This document shows, in pieces, positions 32,401 to 40,544 of a stretch of DNA of 43,481 nt (within the stretch, counting starts at the first letter, position 1; each line of letters begins with the position of its first letter). The notes below the pieces were generated by a model, which was not told the origin of the DNA, ran no database searches, and was given only the letters and a program-made list of their open reading frames with translations. The DNA comes from G021776435 sp046756245 (lineage in GTDB: Bacteria > Pseudomonadota > Alphaproteobacteria > Caulobacterales > Parvularculaceae), in the NCBI GenBank assembly GCA_046756245.1, contig JBHHVZ010000013.1:1-43481 (forward strand). The letters are read 5' to 3'. The translations under genes and the position numbers were made by a program.

Positions 32401-33910
32401 TCGAGCCGACGGCCTCCTTGCCGGCCTCGACCATCGGCCGCAGCACCATCTCGAGTTCTTCGAGGCTGTAGCCGGAAGCGGCCTGCCGGCGCAGCGTTTC
32501 TTCCGCATTGCAAAGACGGTCTTCCGGGCCCGGCCCGATCATCGGTTCAAGTTCGACGATGTTCTCAAGCCATTTGTCGTAAGGATGCTTGTCGGCGAGC
32601 GCGTCGAGAATTTCCGTCGGCGTATAGAATTTATTTTCGGCGCAGTCGAAGGCGATCATTCGCCCCGGTTCGATGGCGCCGCGCCTTATGACGGCGCGGT
32701 CTTCGAGCGGACACATGCCGGCTTCCGACCCGACGGCGAGGACGCCGTCCTTCGTCACCGCATAGCGCAGCGGCCGCAAGCCGTTTCGGTCAAGTCCTGC
32801 AAGCGCCCAGCGTCCGTCATAGGCGGCGATCGCGGCCGGTCCGTCCCACGGCTCCATCACTGCGTTGCAATATTCGTAAAGCGCGCGCCATTTCTGCGGC
32901 ATCACCGCTTCGCGCTTCGACCAGGCTTCGGGAATGAGAAGCGCCTTGGCCATCGGCGCCGATCGCCCGGCGCGCACCAGAAGCTCGAATACCTGATCGA
33001 GCGCGGCTGAATCCGACGCGCCCGGCTGGATGACGGGCTTCACGTCCTCGCCGCTGTCGCCGAACGTTTCCGACGCCATAGGGATTTCGTGGCTCTTCAT
33101 CCAGTTGATGTTGCCCTTCAATGTATTGATCTCGCCATTGTGCGCGAGCATGCGGAAGGGCTGGGCGAGGCGCCATTCGGGAAACGTGTTTGTCGAATAG
33201 CGCTGATGAAAGATCGCCAGCCTCGAGACGAATCGTTCGTCCCGCAAGTCAGGATAAAAGCGGTCGATCTCCTGGGCGAGAAACATGCCCTTGTAGATGA
33301 TGTCGTCGTTCGACAGCGAGCAGATGTAAAAGCCGGGAATGTTGACCGCATAGGCGCGTTTTTCAATGCGCCGGCGGATAAGATAAAGCGCGCGCTCGAC
33401 CGCTTCGCGGTTGCGGCCCTGTTCGTCGAAGAAAAGAACCTGCTCAATTTCCGGGCGCGTAGCATTCGCCTTGTCGCCGAGAACGTCGGCGTCGACGGGA
33501 ACCTGGCGCCAGCCGTAAAACCGGAAACCGGCGCTGAGGATTTCTGTTTCGACAATGGCGCGGGCGAGATCCTGCGCGGCGAGGTCGGTGCGCGGCAGGA
33601 AAATTTGTCCGGCGCAGACATCGGCCCGGGCGGGCTCGTTTCCGGTGCGTGCGACGAAAGCCTTGAAGAGCTCCTGCGGCAGGTTGAGCCGAACGCCTGC
33701 GCCGTCGCCGGTCTTGCCGTCGGCGTCAACGGCGCCGCGATGCCACACGGCTTTCAAGGCCTTGATCGCCATGTCGACGATGTCGCGGCGCGGCGCGCCG
33801 TCGAGCGAGAGGATGAGCCCGACCCCGCAGGCGTCGCGTTCGTCGGCGCGGTCATAGAGCCCGCCCGCTTCGGCGACCCGCCGCGCTTCAAGCTGTCGCT
33901 CGAATGTCAC
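29405..33910 (-). CDS. gltB: Glutamate synthase (NADPH) large subunit
   Basis: GltB takes the amide of glutamine and makes glutamate from 2-oxoglutarate with GltD. The class-II amidotransferase begins at the nucleophile Cys in DERDACGVGLI. The FMN synthase part has GEGGEDPSRYKPLPNGDNANS and AKPGEGGQLPG, the [3Fe-4S] ligands lie in CLMVRQCHSNTC, and the C-terminal beta-helix has GGRFAVRNSGA. The frame is open to an ATG at 34210, which would add 100 residues encoding an inverted repeat pair. GTG 33910 gives 1501 residues and a 27-residue propeptide, matching the family, so I chose it. Neither start has a clear ribosome site. Confidence 0.93.
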   Translation of the reverse strand: MTFERQLEARRVAEAGGLYDRADERDACGVGLILSLDGAPRRDIVDMAIKALKAVWHRGAVDADGKTGDGAGVRLNLPQELFKAFVARTGNEPARADVCAGQIFLPRTDLAAQDLARAIVETEILSAGFRFYGWRQVPVDADVLGDKANATRPEIEQVLFFDEQGRNREAVERALYLIRRRIEKRAYAVNIPGFYICSLSNDDIIYKGMFLAQEIDRFYPDLRDERFVSRLAIFHQRYSTNTFPEWRLAQPFRMLAHNGEINTLKGNINWMKSHEIPMASETFGDSGEDVKPVIQPGASDSAALDQVFELLVRAGRSAPMAKALLIPEAWSKREAVMPQKWRALYEYCNAVMEPWDGPAAIAAYDGRWALAGLDRNGLRPLRYAVTKDGVLAVGSEAGMCPLEDRAVIRRGAIEPGRMIAFDCAENKFYTPTEILDALADKHPYDKWLENIVELEPMIGPGPEDRLCNAEETLRRQAASGYSLEELEMVLRPMVEAGKEAVGSMGDDAPLAVLSSGYRPLAHYFRQKFSQVTNPPIDPLREARVMSLNTRFKNLGNILVSDETQTTVYVLESPFLSNGMYARFRGFVGEAAVEIDCTYERSEAPGSGAVLRAALDRIKTEAEKAVKNGAQHVVLSDAGLDETRLAAPMILAAGGVHTHLTAAGLRTYCSIVVRSAECLDAHYMAVLVGVGATAVNPYLACETIAAGHERGLYGGLTLGRAIRHYKEAIEAGLSKILSKMGVSVISAYRGGCNFELLGLSRTLAAEFFPGALSRISGIGLPGLEKKTAELHAKAFSASALPVGGFYRHRARGEHHALEADLISDLQQAARNQDYAAYKRYSAALAAQPPAQLRDLLRATPSDGALSVDKVESINTIRQRFVTPGMSLGALSPEAHGALNIAMNRIGAKSVSGEGGEDPSRYKPLPNGDNANSAVKQIASGRFGVTAEYLNQCREIEIKVAQGAKPGEGGQLPGFKVTEFIARMRHATPGVTLISPPPHHDIYSIEDLAQLIYDLKQINPDARVCVKLVSTAGIGAIAAGVAKAKADVILISGNVGGTGASPLTSIKFAGSPWELGLAEAHQVLTLNNLRESVTLRTDGGVRTGRDVVIAAMLGAEEYGIGTVSLLALGCLMVRQCHSNTCPVGVCTQDESLRKRFRGAPEHVVTLMSFIAEEVREILASLGATSLEDVIGRADLLEQVSRGAPELDDLDLNPILVRVDAGERPKRSTRKGRNETPPTLDADILADAAPVFDHGEKMQLAYAVRNTHRAVGARVSSAIVRRFGADGLAPGHLTVRLKGSAGQSLAAFAAKGLRLEVEGDANDYVGKGLSGATVVIRPPVDSAARAHEDAIIGNTCLYGATSGELFAAGRAGGRFAVRNSGAITVIEGCSANGCEYMTGGVAVILGAVGDNFAAGMTGGRAYVLDETGVFEDVVNPDSVVWRRFDEGDGEDECLALIRRHAAETQSVFAKRIIDDLETWRGKFFEIVPKEILKLAEREPRRAAE

Positions 33911-33960
33911 GCCCGGTGCGGCCGGCCGTTGATTTGCGCTCAATTCTCCGCACGGAACTC

Positions 33961-34092
33961 TCCCCTCTCCCGTTGGCGGGAGAGGGGCCGGAGGTGAGGG
34001 TGATCGACTTTGCGACCCCGAACACTTTTCGTGCAATTCACCGGCGCCGCCACCCTCACCCCTAACCCCTCTCCCGCCAGCGGGAGAGGGGA
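33961..34092. repeat. Inverted pair of CCCTCTCCCGCxxGCGGGAGAGGG repeats between gltD and gltB
   Basis: Copy A (33961-34002) has CTCTCCCG-TTGG-CGGGAGAG then GGTGAGGGTG. Copy B (about 34051-34092) is its reverse complement, CACCCTCACC then CTCTCCCG-CCAG-CGGGAGAG. A 48-bp unrelated spacer lies between. Each copy folds by itself and the two can pair with each other. This repeat type is common between genes in many proteobacteria. Confidence 0.8.
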
Positions 34093-34225
34093 ACAGGTTG
34101 AATTTGTCTGTGCGTCGAGCTTCAACCGCAATGCCTTCGCATGCGATAGCCCGGTTTTCGCCGGGATGAGCGGTTGATGGCTGCGAAAAGCGAGTCCTGC
34201 GTTTGCTCATCGGTTTGTCTGCTGA

Positions 34226-35671
34226 CTATTCGGCCGCGATCGCGGCGCGTGCGCCGTCCGCCTTGAGTCGTTCGGCTATGGCGGCGGCGGCGACCCGCCC
34301 GTCTCGGATGGCCCACACCACAAGCGACGCGCCGCGAACGATGTCGCCGGCTGCATAGACGCCTTCGACGCTGGTTTCGAGCGTCGCGCCGTCGACCTTG
34401 AGCGCGCCGCGCACGTTGAGCTTCAGTTCCGGCGCGTTGAACAGCGCCGGCAGGTTTTCCGGCTCGAAGCCGAGCGCCTTGACGACAAGGCCGGCGTCAA
34501 GATCGAACTCGCTTCCGGGAATCTCCTCCGGCGCCTGACGGCCCGAACCGTCGGCGGCGCCCAGCCGCATGCGAACCGCACGCACGCCGCGCGCCCGCGT
34601 CGCCTCGCCGAGGATCGCTTTCGGCGCAGCGAGCCATTCGAAAACGACGCCTTCTTCTTCAGCATTGGCGACCTCGCGGGCCGAGCCCGGCATGTTGGCG
34701 CGGTCGCGCCGGTAAAGGCAGGTCACTGATCTGGCGCCCTGTCGCACAGCCGTGCGCACGCAGTCCATCGCCGTATCGCCGCCGCCGATGACGATGACAT
34801 TTCTGCCTTTTGCGTCGAGTCCGCCGTCATCGAAGGCGGCGACGGGGTCGCCGAGTCCTTTCCGGTTCGAGGCGATGAGATAATCGAGCGCGGCTACGAC
34901 GCCTTGGCTGTCGGCGCCCGGGCATTTAAGCGTACGCGCCTTGTAGGCGCCGACGGCGATCAGCACCGCGTCATGGCTGGCGCGCAACTCTCCCAGAGTG
35001 ACGTCGCGCCCGACGGCGAAGTTCAACCGAAATGCGACGCCGCTTTGCTCCAGCCTTTCGACGCGGCGGCCCACGACGGTCTTTTCGAGCTTGAAATTCG
35101 GAATGCCGTAAACCAGCAACCCGCCTGCGCGGTCGTGGCGATCGTAAACCGTGACCTGAAAGCCTTCGCGTCGCAGTTCCTCAGCGGCGGCGAGCCCGGC
35201 CGGCCCGGCGCCGATCACGCCCACCGACTGCGGGCGCTCGACGGCCGGAACCACAGGGTTCACCCAGCCCTGATCCCATGCAGCTTCTGTTATATATTGT
35301 TCGACCGCGCCGATCGTCACCGTTCCGTGTCCGGACTGCTCGATCACGCACGCGCCTTCGCACAACCGATCCTGGGGGCAGATGCGCCCGCACACTTCCG
35401 GCATATTGTTGGTGGCCGAGGACACCGCATAAGCTTCCTCGAGCCGGCCTTCCGCAGCAAGGCGCAGCCAGTCGGGAATGTCATTGCCGAGCGGGCAATG
35501 ATCCTGACAGAAAGGGATCCCGCATTGCGAACAGCGCGCGGCCTGCGCCGAGACGGAGTCGGGCGCAAAGCGTGCATAGATCTCCGCAAAATCCGCACGG
35601 CGGATTTCGGCGGGTCTCTTTTGCGGCGTCTCGCGGTCGCGCGAGACGAATTTCAGCATGTCTGCGGTCAT
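34226..35671 (-). CDS. gltD: Glutamate synthase (NADPH) small subunit
   Basis: GltD is the FAD/NADPH subunit feeding electrons to GltB. The N-terminus carries the cysteine groups for two [4Fe-4S] clusters: CSQCGIPFCQDHCP and CGRICPQDRLCEGAC. FAD binding is at VGVIGAGPAGLAAAEELRR and NADPH binding at VIVIGGGDTAMDCVRTA. 481 residues. Starts at 35671 or 35659 (MLKFVSRDRE) are possible; the conserved region begins shortly after the latter. gltD precedes gltB with 315 bp of repeat-filled sequence in between. Confidence 0.96.
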   Translation of the reverse strand: MTADMLKFVSRDRETPQKRPAEIRRADFAEIYARFAPDSVSAQAARCSQCGIPFCQDHCPLGNDIPDWLRLAAEGRLEEAYAVSSATNNMPEVCGRICPQDRLCEGACVIEQSGHGTVTIGAVEQYITEAAWDQGWVNPVVPAVERPQSVGVIGAGPAGLAAAEELRREGFQVTVYDRHDRAGGLLVYGIPNFKLEKTVVGRRVERLEQSGVAFRLNFAVGRDVTLGELRASHDAVLIAVGAYKARTLKCPGADSQGVVAALDYLIASNRKGLGDPVAAFDDGGLDAKGRNVIVIGGGDTAMDCVRTAVRQGARSVTCLYRRDRANMPGSAREVANAEEEGVVFEWLAAPKAILGEATRARGVRAVRMRLGAADGSGRQAPEEIPGSEFDLDAGLVVKALGFEPENLPALFNAPELKLNVRGALKVDGATLETSVEGVYAAGDIVRGASLVVWAIRDGRVAAAAIAERLKADGARAAIAAE

Positions 35672-35716
35672 CACTAAAGCTGGCGTTATTCGGTAGGGGT
35701 GGCGCGCCCGACGCGT

Positions 35717-35738
35717 GCGCCGCCCCGAAGGGCGGCGC
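35717..35738. promoter_or_regulatory. Perfect 9-bp GC hairpin with CGAA loop in the gltD leader
   Basis: GCGCCGCCC-CGAA-GGGCGGCGC, 46 bp before the gltD start. No T run on either side, so it is not a standard terminator. It may be a leader structure of the gltDB mRNA. Confidence 0.5.
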
Positions 35739-35823
35739 AGCCTGTGATGCCTCAGTCCGGCCCTAAATTCAAGCGAGAACGCTGATTTTTAGCCGATTCA
35801 TCCCTTATTTTGACAAATTTGTG

Positions 35824-35858
35824 GATGATTTCGCCAAAAATGTTCGGTAGAAATCATC
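35824..35858. promoter_or_regulatory. Inverted repeat GATGATTTC-N17-GAAATCATC upstream of gltD
   Basis: Two exact 9-base arms spaced by 17 bases in an AT-rich stretch between the stop of the amidohydrolase-like gene and gltD. The palindrome ACAAATTTGT (35815-35824) adjoins it. Either a regulator site for gltDB or the end structure of the upstream transcript; no T run follows on the minus strand. Confidence 0.4.
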
Positions 35859-35874
35859 AAATTAGGAGAAAGCT

Positions 35875-37170
35875 CTAATTCTCTCCCCTGTATGCATGAG
35901 GCAGATCGCCTCGCGAAAGGTTCTTATACCGGTCGCGCAGCCGGGTCTGCCGGTTCTCGAGAGACGTCTCGCGACCGGCGATCAGCACCGCGTCAGGCGC
36001 GCTCGACAGTTCCAGCGGATCGCCGCTCCAGACCACCAGGTCGGCGACCTTGCCGACCTCAATTGAACCCAACCGGTCGCCCAGCCCGAACATTTCCGCC
36101 GGATTGATCGTCAGGGCCGCGATTGCTGCATCGTAGGGCAGGCCGGCGGCGACAGCATTGCCGGCGAGCTGCGGCAGGGCGCGCAGATTGTGGGCGCCGA
36201 AGCCGGGCGGATTGTAGAAGGCGATCTTGACGCCGGCGCCGTGCAGCCGTGCGGCGTTTTTCAGCGTCGCGCCCATATCCTCGAATCCGCTCGGCAGGTT
36301 GGCCAGCGGATCGAGGATGACCGGAATGTCGGCGGCGGCGAGATCGCCCGCGACTTCCCATGCTTCCGATCCGCCCAGGAGAATTACTTTCAATCGATAT
36401 TCGTTCTTGAGGCGGATGACGTTGCGAATGTCGGCGGCGCGATAAGCGCTGACAATGAGCGGCTGGTCGCCGGCCACCACAGGCCCGAGCGCCTTCAGAT
36501 CGGAAATCGAGAACCGTTCGGCGCGCTGCCGGCGTACATAGTCGCGCGGATCGGCGGCGTAGGAGAGCGCCTGATCGAGATATTCGCGCATCGTCGCCAT
36601 CGCGCCCATGCGCGTATCGCCCGACCGGGCGGCGCCGGAATATCCGAGCACCGCGATTTGCGCGGCGCGCGGTTTCGTCACCGACTGCGCGGTTCCTGAC
36701 AGATCGATCACCGCCGCCTGTCCGCCGAACAGCTTGTCGCCTGGCTCCGGCGCCGACAGCGCCCTTGTGATCCCGCCGGCGCGGTTGACGTCGAGCAGCG
36801 TCGAGGCCGGATTATAGGCGTCGAGCGCATCGAGCGCGGCGCTCAACGGATAACCCTCGCGCGGGCCCGCGTCGTTGCCTTCACGGTCGAGGCTGATTTC
36901 CTTAAGCCCGATTGTCGAGAAGGGCGCAATGAGGCCGGGCGTTACGACCTTGCCCGACGCGTCGATGACTTGCGCGCCTTGCGGCGGTTGCAGATCTTCG
37001 CCGACGGCGGAAATGACGCCGTTTCGGATAATGACGTCGCCGCCCTCGATGAGCCCGGCGCCGCCTGCGGTCAGAACCCGGCCGTTCATGACGGCGATGG
37101 TTTGCGCCTGCGCGCCGGAAAACAGCGCAACGGCGGCGGCGAATACGGTTAGCAGAAATTTGGCGCTCAT
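35875..37170 (-). CDS. Amidohydrolase-fold exported protein lacking metal ligands (431 aa)
   Basis: A signal peptide (MSAKFLLTVFAAAVALFSGAQA) precedes an amidohydrolase-type frame: TIAVMNGRVLTAGG, VIDASGKVVTPGLIAPFSTIGLKE and the closing GSIEVGKVADLVVWSGDPLE. The metal motif HxH expected after TPGLI is replaced by FST. Aligned to the neighbour at 37167-38639, NMHCYR becomes VSAYR, TFHHAVEA becomes LLGGSEA and IIHSD becomes AFYNP. Only three His remain in the whole protein. It is thus probably a pseudoenzyme or acts without metal. Its ATG overlaps the stop of the active-looking partner as ATGA, implying coupled, perhaps stoichiometric, synthesis. Confidence 0.87.
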   Translation of the reverse strand: MSAKFLLTVFAAAVALFSGAQAQTIAVMNGRVLTAGGAGLIEGGDVIIRNGVISAVGEDLQPPQGAQVIDASGKVVTPGLIAPFSTIGLKEISLDREGNDAGPREGYPLSAALDALDAYNPASTLLDVNRAGGITRALSAPEPGDKLFGGQAAVIDLSGTAQSVTKPRAAQIAVLGYSGAARSGDTRMGAMATMREYLDQALSYAADPRDYVRRQRAERFSISDLKALGPVVAGDQPLIVSAYRAADIRNVIRLKNEYRLKVILLGGSEAWEVAGDLAAADIPVILDPLANLPSGFEDMGATLKNAARLHGAGVKIAFYNPPGFGAHNLRALPQLAGNAVAAGLPYDAAIAALTINPAEMFGLGDRLGSIEVGKVADLVVWSGDPLELSSAPDAVLIAGRETSLENRQTRLRDRYKNLSRGDLPHAYRGEN

Positions 37171-38639
37171 TGTCCGGCCCCTCCGGTGAATCCGTTGTCT
37201 TCCTGACCGATTTCAAAATCCATTCGCGGCGAGCGGACCGGGTCGGACCGGTCGTACATCAGCGCCCCGTCGATGAAGACCTTGTCGGCCCTGGCGTAAA
37301 CGGAGAACGGATTACGGTTCCACACCGTCACGTCGGCCATCTTGCCGGCTTCGAGCGTCCCGGTCTGGTCGAGTACGCCCATCGCCTTGGCGGGATTCGC
37401 CGTGATCCAGGCGATCGCGTCCTTCTCGGAAATATTAAGCCCTATTCTCTGGCCTGCCGCCATCGCCTTGGCGGCTTCCTGATTGAGCCGCTGAATACCC
37501 GATGCGCTGTCGGAGTGAATGATGGCGCAGCCGCCCGGCTGTGCGTGAACGAGGGCGGCGTTTTCCAGGACGCCGTCATAGGCTTCGAGCTTGAAGCCCC
37601 ACCAGTCGGCCCAGACGGCCGCGCAGATATCGTTTTCGGCGAGGAAATCGGCCGCTTTGTAAGCCTCGACGGCGTGGTGGAAGGTCGTGACCTTGTAGCC
37701 GAACTCTTTCGACATATCGATTACCTGCGCCATTTCATCAGCACGGTAACAATGCATGTTGATCCTGATGTCGCCGGACAGAACGCCCGCGAGCGTTTCA
37801 AGCTTAAGGTCGCGGGTCGGCGGCTCGGCGCCTTCGGCGTCCTCGCCGCCCTTTTCCATTTTCTCCCAGTAATCTTCCCATTTTCTCTTGTAACCGGCGG
37901 CCTCGATCCAGGCGGCCCTGTAGCCGGCGATATTGCCCATGCGCGTCGACGGACCGCCTTTCTCGCCGTAAACCCGTTTCGGATTCTCGCCGCAGGCCAT
38001 TTTCAGCCCGTAGGGCGCGCCGGGAAACTTCATCCCCTGAACCGTCCGTGAGGGAACGTTCTTAAGGATCGCCGACCGGCCGCCAAAGAGGTTTGCAGAG
38101 CCGGGCAGGACCTGCAGCGACGTGACGCCGCCTGCAAGCGCGCGCGTAAAGCCCGCGTCATGCGGCCAGACGGAATGTTCGGCCCAGACCTGCGCGGTGT
38201 TGGGGCTTGTCGCTTCATTGCCGTCCGAAGTCGACTGCGTGCCGGGCGAGGGATAAACGCCGAGATGGGAGTGGATATCGATGATCCCGGGCGTCACCCA
38301 TTTACCCTCGGCGTCGATAACGGTTGCGCCTTCCGGCGCCGTCACCTCGTCCGCCGGGCCGACCGCGGCGATCTTGCCGTCAGCGAGAAGAACCGCGCCG
38401 TCATCGATGCGCTCGCCCGTCCCCACCAACACCGTCGCGCCAGTGATCAGGGTCGTTTCCGACGGATACGCCTTGTAGGTGGAGGGATAGGGATCAAGCG
38501 GCGGATGAACCACGCCGGTATTCTCGGCGCCGGCCGGCTCGTCGGCCGGGGACGCCGCGTCTACTTCATCGCCCGCCTTGCGGTCCGCGCAAGCAGCGAG
38601 CGTCAAGACGGCCAGCGCCGTCAAGCCATGTGCCTTCAT
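37167..38639 (-). CDS. Amidohydrolase-family lipoprotein with intact metal site (490 aa)
   Basis: Imidazolonepropionase-like amidohydrolase. The lipobox LAAC near residue 16 anchors it in the envelope. Metal ligands are all visible: DIHSHLG, NMHCYRADE, TFHHAVEAY and the catalytic IIHSDSASG; the frame VTPGIIDIHSHLG and GTLEAGKMADVTVWNRNPF is typical. Such enzymes hydrolyse amide or related bonds in small molecules or peptides; the substrate is not evident. ATG 38639 has GAGGG about six bases upstream. It is first of the two-gene unit with the degenerate paralogue. Confidence 0.92.
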   Translation of the reverse strand: MKAHGLTALAVLTLAACADRKAGDEVDAASPADEPAGAENTGVVHPPLDPYPSTYKAYPSETTLITGATVLVGTGERIDDGAVLLADGKIAAVGPADEVTAPEGATVIDAEGKWVTPGIIDIHSHLGVYPSPGTQSTSDGNEATSPNTAQVWAEHSVWPHDAGFTRALAGGVTSLQVLPGSANLFGGRSAILKNVPSRTVQGMKFPGAPYGLKMACGENPKRVYGEKGGPSTRMGNIAGYRAAWIEAAGYKRKWEDYWEKMEKGGEDAEGAEPPTRDLKLETLAGVLSGDIRINMHCYRADEMAQVIDMSKEFGYKVTTFHHAVEAYKAADFLAENDICAAVWADWWGFKLEAYDGVLENAALVHAQPGGCAIIHSDSASGIQRLNQEAAKAMAAGQRIGLNISEKDAIAWITANPAKAMGVLDQTGTLEAGKMADVTVWNRNPFSVYARADKVFIDGALMYDRSDPVRSPRMDFEIGQEDNGFTGGAGQ

Positions 38640-38780
38640 TTTCGCCCTCGGTCTGGGTCGTTTCCGATAGTGTTTTCGGCGCAATTAACGCGCGCCGACG
38701 CAAATCGAAGGTGAACCTAGACGATTTTTCTGCAATCGTAACCCCGAGCAAGCTGCAAGAATGAGGGGGAAGAGGCGACG

Positions 38781-40511
38781 ATGACGCAAAGAGTAACCCG
38801 CCGCGCCGCACTGCAGGCCGCTCTGGCGAGCGGCGCAACCGCCTGCGCGCCCCGGCCGGAGCTGCGTCCCTACACTGCTTCCGCTGAGAAAGCCGGCGGA
38901 GTTTTCAAGCACGGAATCGCCAGCGGCGACCCCGGCCCCGACAGCGTCGTCGTCTGGACCCGCGTCAGCGTCGCCGAAGACGCCCGTACTATGCGCGTCA
39001 TCTGGGAGATCGCCGCCGACCCCGATTTTTCGGACATGCGCGGCAAGGGCGAGGCGGAAGCGCGCGCATCAAGCGACTGGACGGTGAAAGTCGTCTTGCG
39101 CGATCTCCAACCGGGCGCGACTTATTACTACCGATTCCGCATCGGCGACGCCTATTCGCCGGTCGGACGCACGAAAACGTTACCGGCCGGCGCGGTCGAA
39201 CGCGCGCGCTTTGCAGTCGTGTCCTGCTCCAATCACGCATTCGGCTATTTCAACGTTTACGACCTGATCGCGCGGCGCGACGATCTCGACGCGGTCATTC
39301 ATCTGGGCGATTACATTTACGAACACGGGCCCGACGGTTATGGCGGCGAAACCGGCGCGCGGCTTGGGCGGGCGCATGACCCGGCTCATGAACTTCTCAC
39401 GCTTGACGACTATCGCCGCCGCCACGCCCAATACAAGGCCGACCCGTCGACCCAGGCCGTGCACGCCGCCCATCCCTTCATCCCGGTCTGGGACGATCAT
39501 GAAATCTCGAACAATTCGTGGAAGAGCGGCGCTGACAATCACGATCCGCTGACTGAGGGCGATTGGGAAGGGCGCCGTCGCGCCGGTCTGCAAGCCTATT
39601 ACGAATGGATGCCTGTGCGCGAACCGGAGCCCGGCAAAGCGCGCGAGGCGCTGTTCCGTTCCTATTCCTTCGGCGATCTTTTGACGCTCGCCGCTATCGA
39701 AACCCGGCTGATGGCGCGCGCGCGTCAGTTCGAATACAGCGAGGTCGTGCCTACGCTTAAAACGCCGGAAGACGTCGAACGGTTCAAAAAGGAAATCCTC
39801 TGGGATGATACCCGCGAAATGCTCGGCGCCGGACAGCTCGATTTTCTCGACCGCACGCTGAGATCGTCGATCGCGGAGGGCCAACCGTGGCGGCTCGTCG
39901 CAAACCAGATATTGATGGCGGAAGTGATTGCGCCGGACCTGCGCCCCTATATGAGCGAAGAAGACATCGTCGCGCTCGAAAAATTATGGGACCAGGCGCG
40001 TTCGTTCGTCGAATCCTCCGCGCTCGGACTGCCGACGAATTTCGACGCCTGGGACGGATATCCGGCGGCGCGCGAACGGTTCTACCACATGGTTCGCGAA
40101 GCGGGCGCGAAAGGCCTCATCGTGCTCACCGGCGACACGCACACCTGGTGGGCGAACGATCTCTATACCCGCACAGGCGATCATATGGGCGTCGAGCTCG
40201 GCGTGCATTCGGTGACGTCGCCGTCTGAATACGACAAGGACTTTCTTGGCGGCAAGGGCGCGGACTACGCGCTTCTGACCAACAAGAAAAACAAGGCGGT
40301 GCGGTATCTCTCAGGCGACGATCACGGCTATATCGACCTCGAAGTCACGCGCAAGGCGGCGAAAGCGCGCTTCATTGCGGTCGATACGATCGAAGATCGC
40401 GCCTATAATGCCTTCACGAAGGCCGCGTTCGACATCAGGGAAACGTCGAACGGCGTCAAATTCGCGCGCGGCGGAAATCTGACGTTCAAGGAATGGGTTC
40501 TGTTTCGATAA
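38781..40511 (+). CDS. phoD: PhoD-type alkaline phosphatase / phosphodiesterase (576 aa)
   Basis: A PhoD family metallophosphoesterase. The N-terminus has TRRAAL, compatible with Tat export though the hydrophobic part is weak (LQAALASGATAC). An N-terminal beta domain (FKHGIASGDPGPDSVVVWTRV, LQPGATYYYRFRIG) is followed by the catalytic part with VSCSNHAFGYFN, IHLGDYIYEHG, VWDDHEISNN and LTGDTHTWWAND. Expected function: phosphate release from phosphomono- or diesters outside the cytoplasm using Ca/Fe. AGAGGCG lies just before the ATG. Divergent from the amidohydrolase pair. Confidence 0.93.
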   Translation: MTQRVTRRAALQAALASGATACAPRPELRPYTASAEKAGGVFKHGIASGDPGPDSVVVWTRVSVAEDARTMRVIWEIAADPDFSDMRGKGEAEARASSDWTVKVVLRDLQPGATYYYRFRIGDAYSPVGRTKTLPAGAVERARFAVVSCSNHAFGYFNVYDLIARRDDLDAVIHLGDYIYEHGPDGYGGETGARLGRAHDPAHELLTLDDYRRRHAQYKADPSTQAVHAAHPFIPVWDDHEISNNSWKSGADNHDPLTEGDWEGRRRAGLQAYYEWMPVREPEPGKAREALFRSYSFGDLLTLAAIETRLMARARQFEYSEVVPTLKTPEDVERFKKEILWDDTREMLGAGQLDFLDRTLRSSIAEGQPWRLVANQILMAEVIAPDLRPYMSEEDIVALEKLWDQARSFVESSALGLPTNFDAWDGYPAARERFYHMVREAGAKGLIVLTGDTHTWWANDLYTRTGDHMGVELGVHSVTSPSEYDKDFLGGKGADYALLTNKKNKAVRYLSGDDHGYIDLEVTRKAAKARFIAVDTIEDRAYNAFTKAAFDIRETSNGVKFARGGNLTFKEWVLFR

Positions 40512-40544
40512 ACGAGAGCCCAATTTTCTGAGGGGGAAATCACA

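Noticed and set aside
33961..34092. Repeat pair between gltD and gltB as a CRISPR array
   Set aside because: Only two copies, in inverted orientation and each self-palindromic. It is an intergenic palindromic repeat pair.
35812..35850. Plus-strand TTGACA upstream of base 35875 as a promoter
   Set aside because: No plus-strand gene lies downstream; both flanking genes are on the minus strand.
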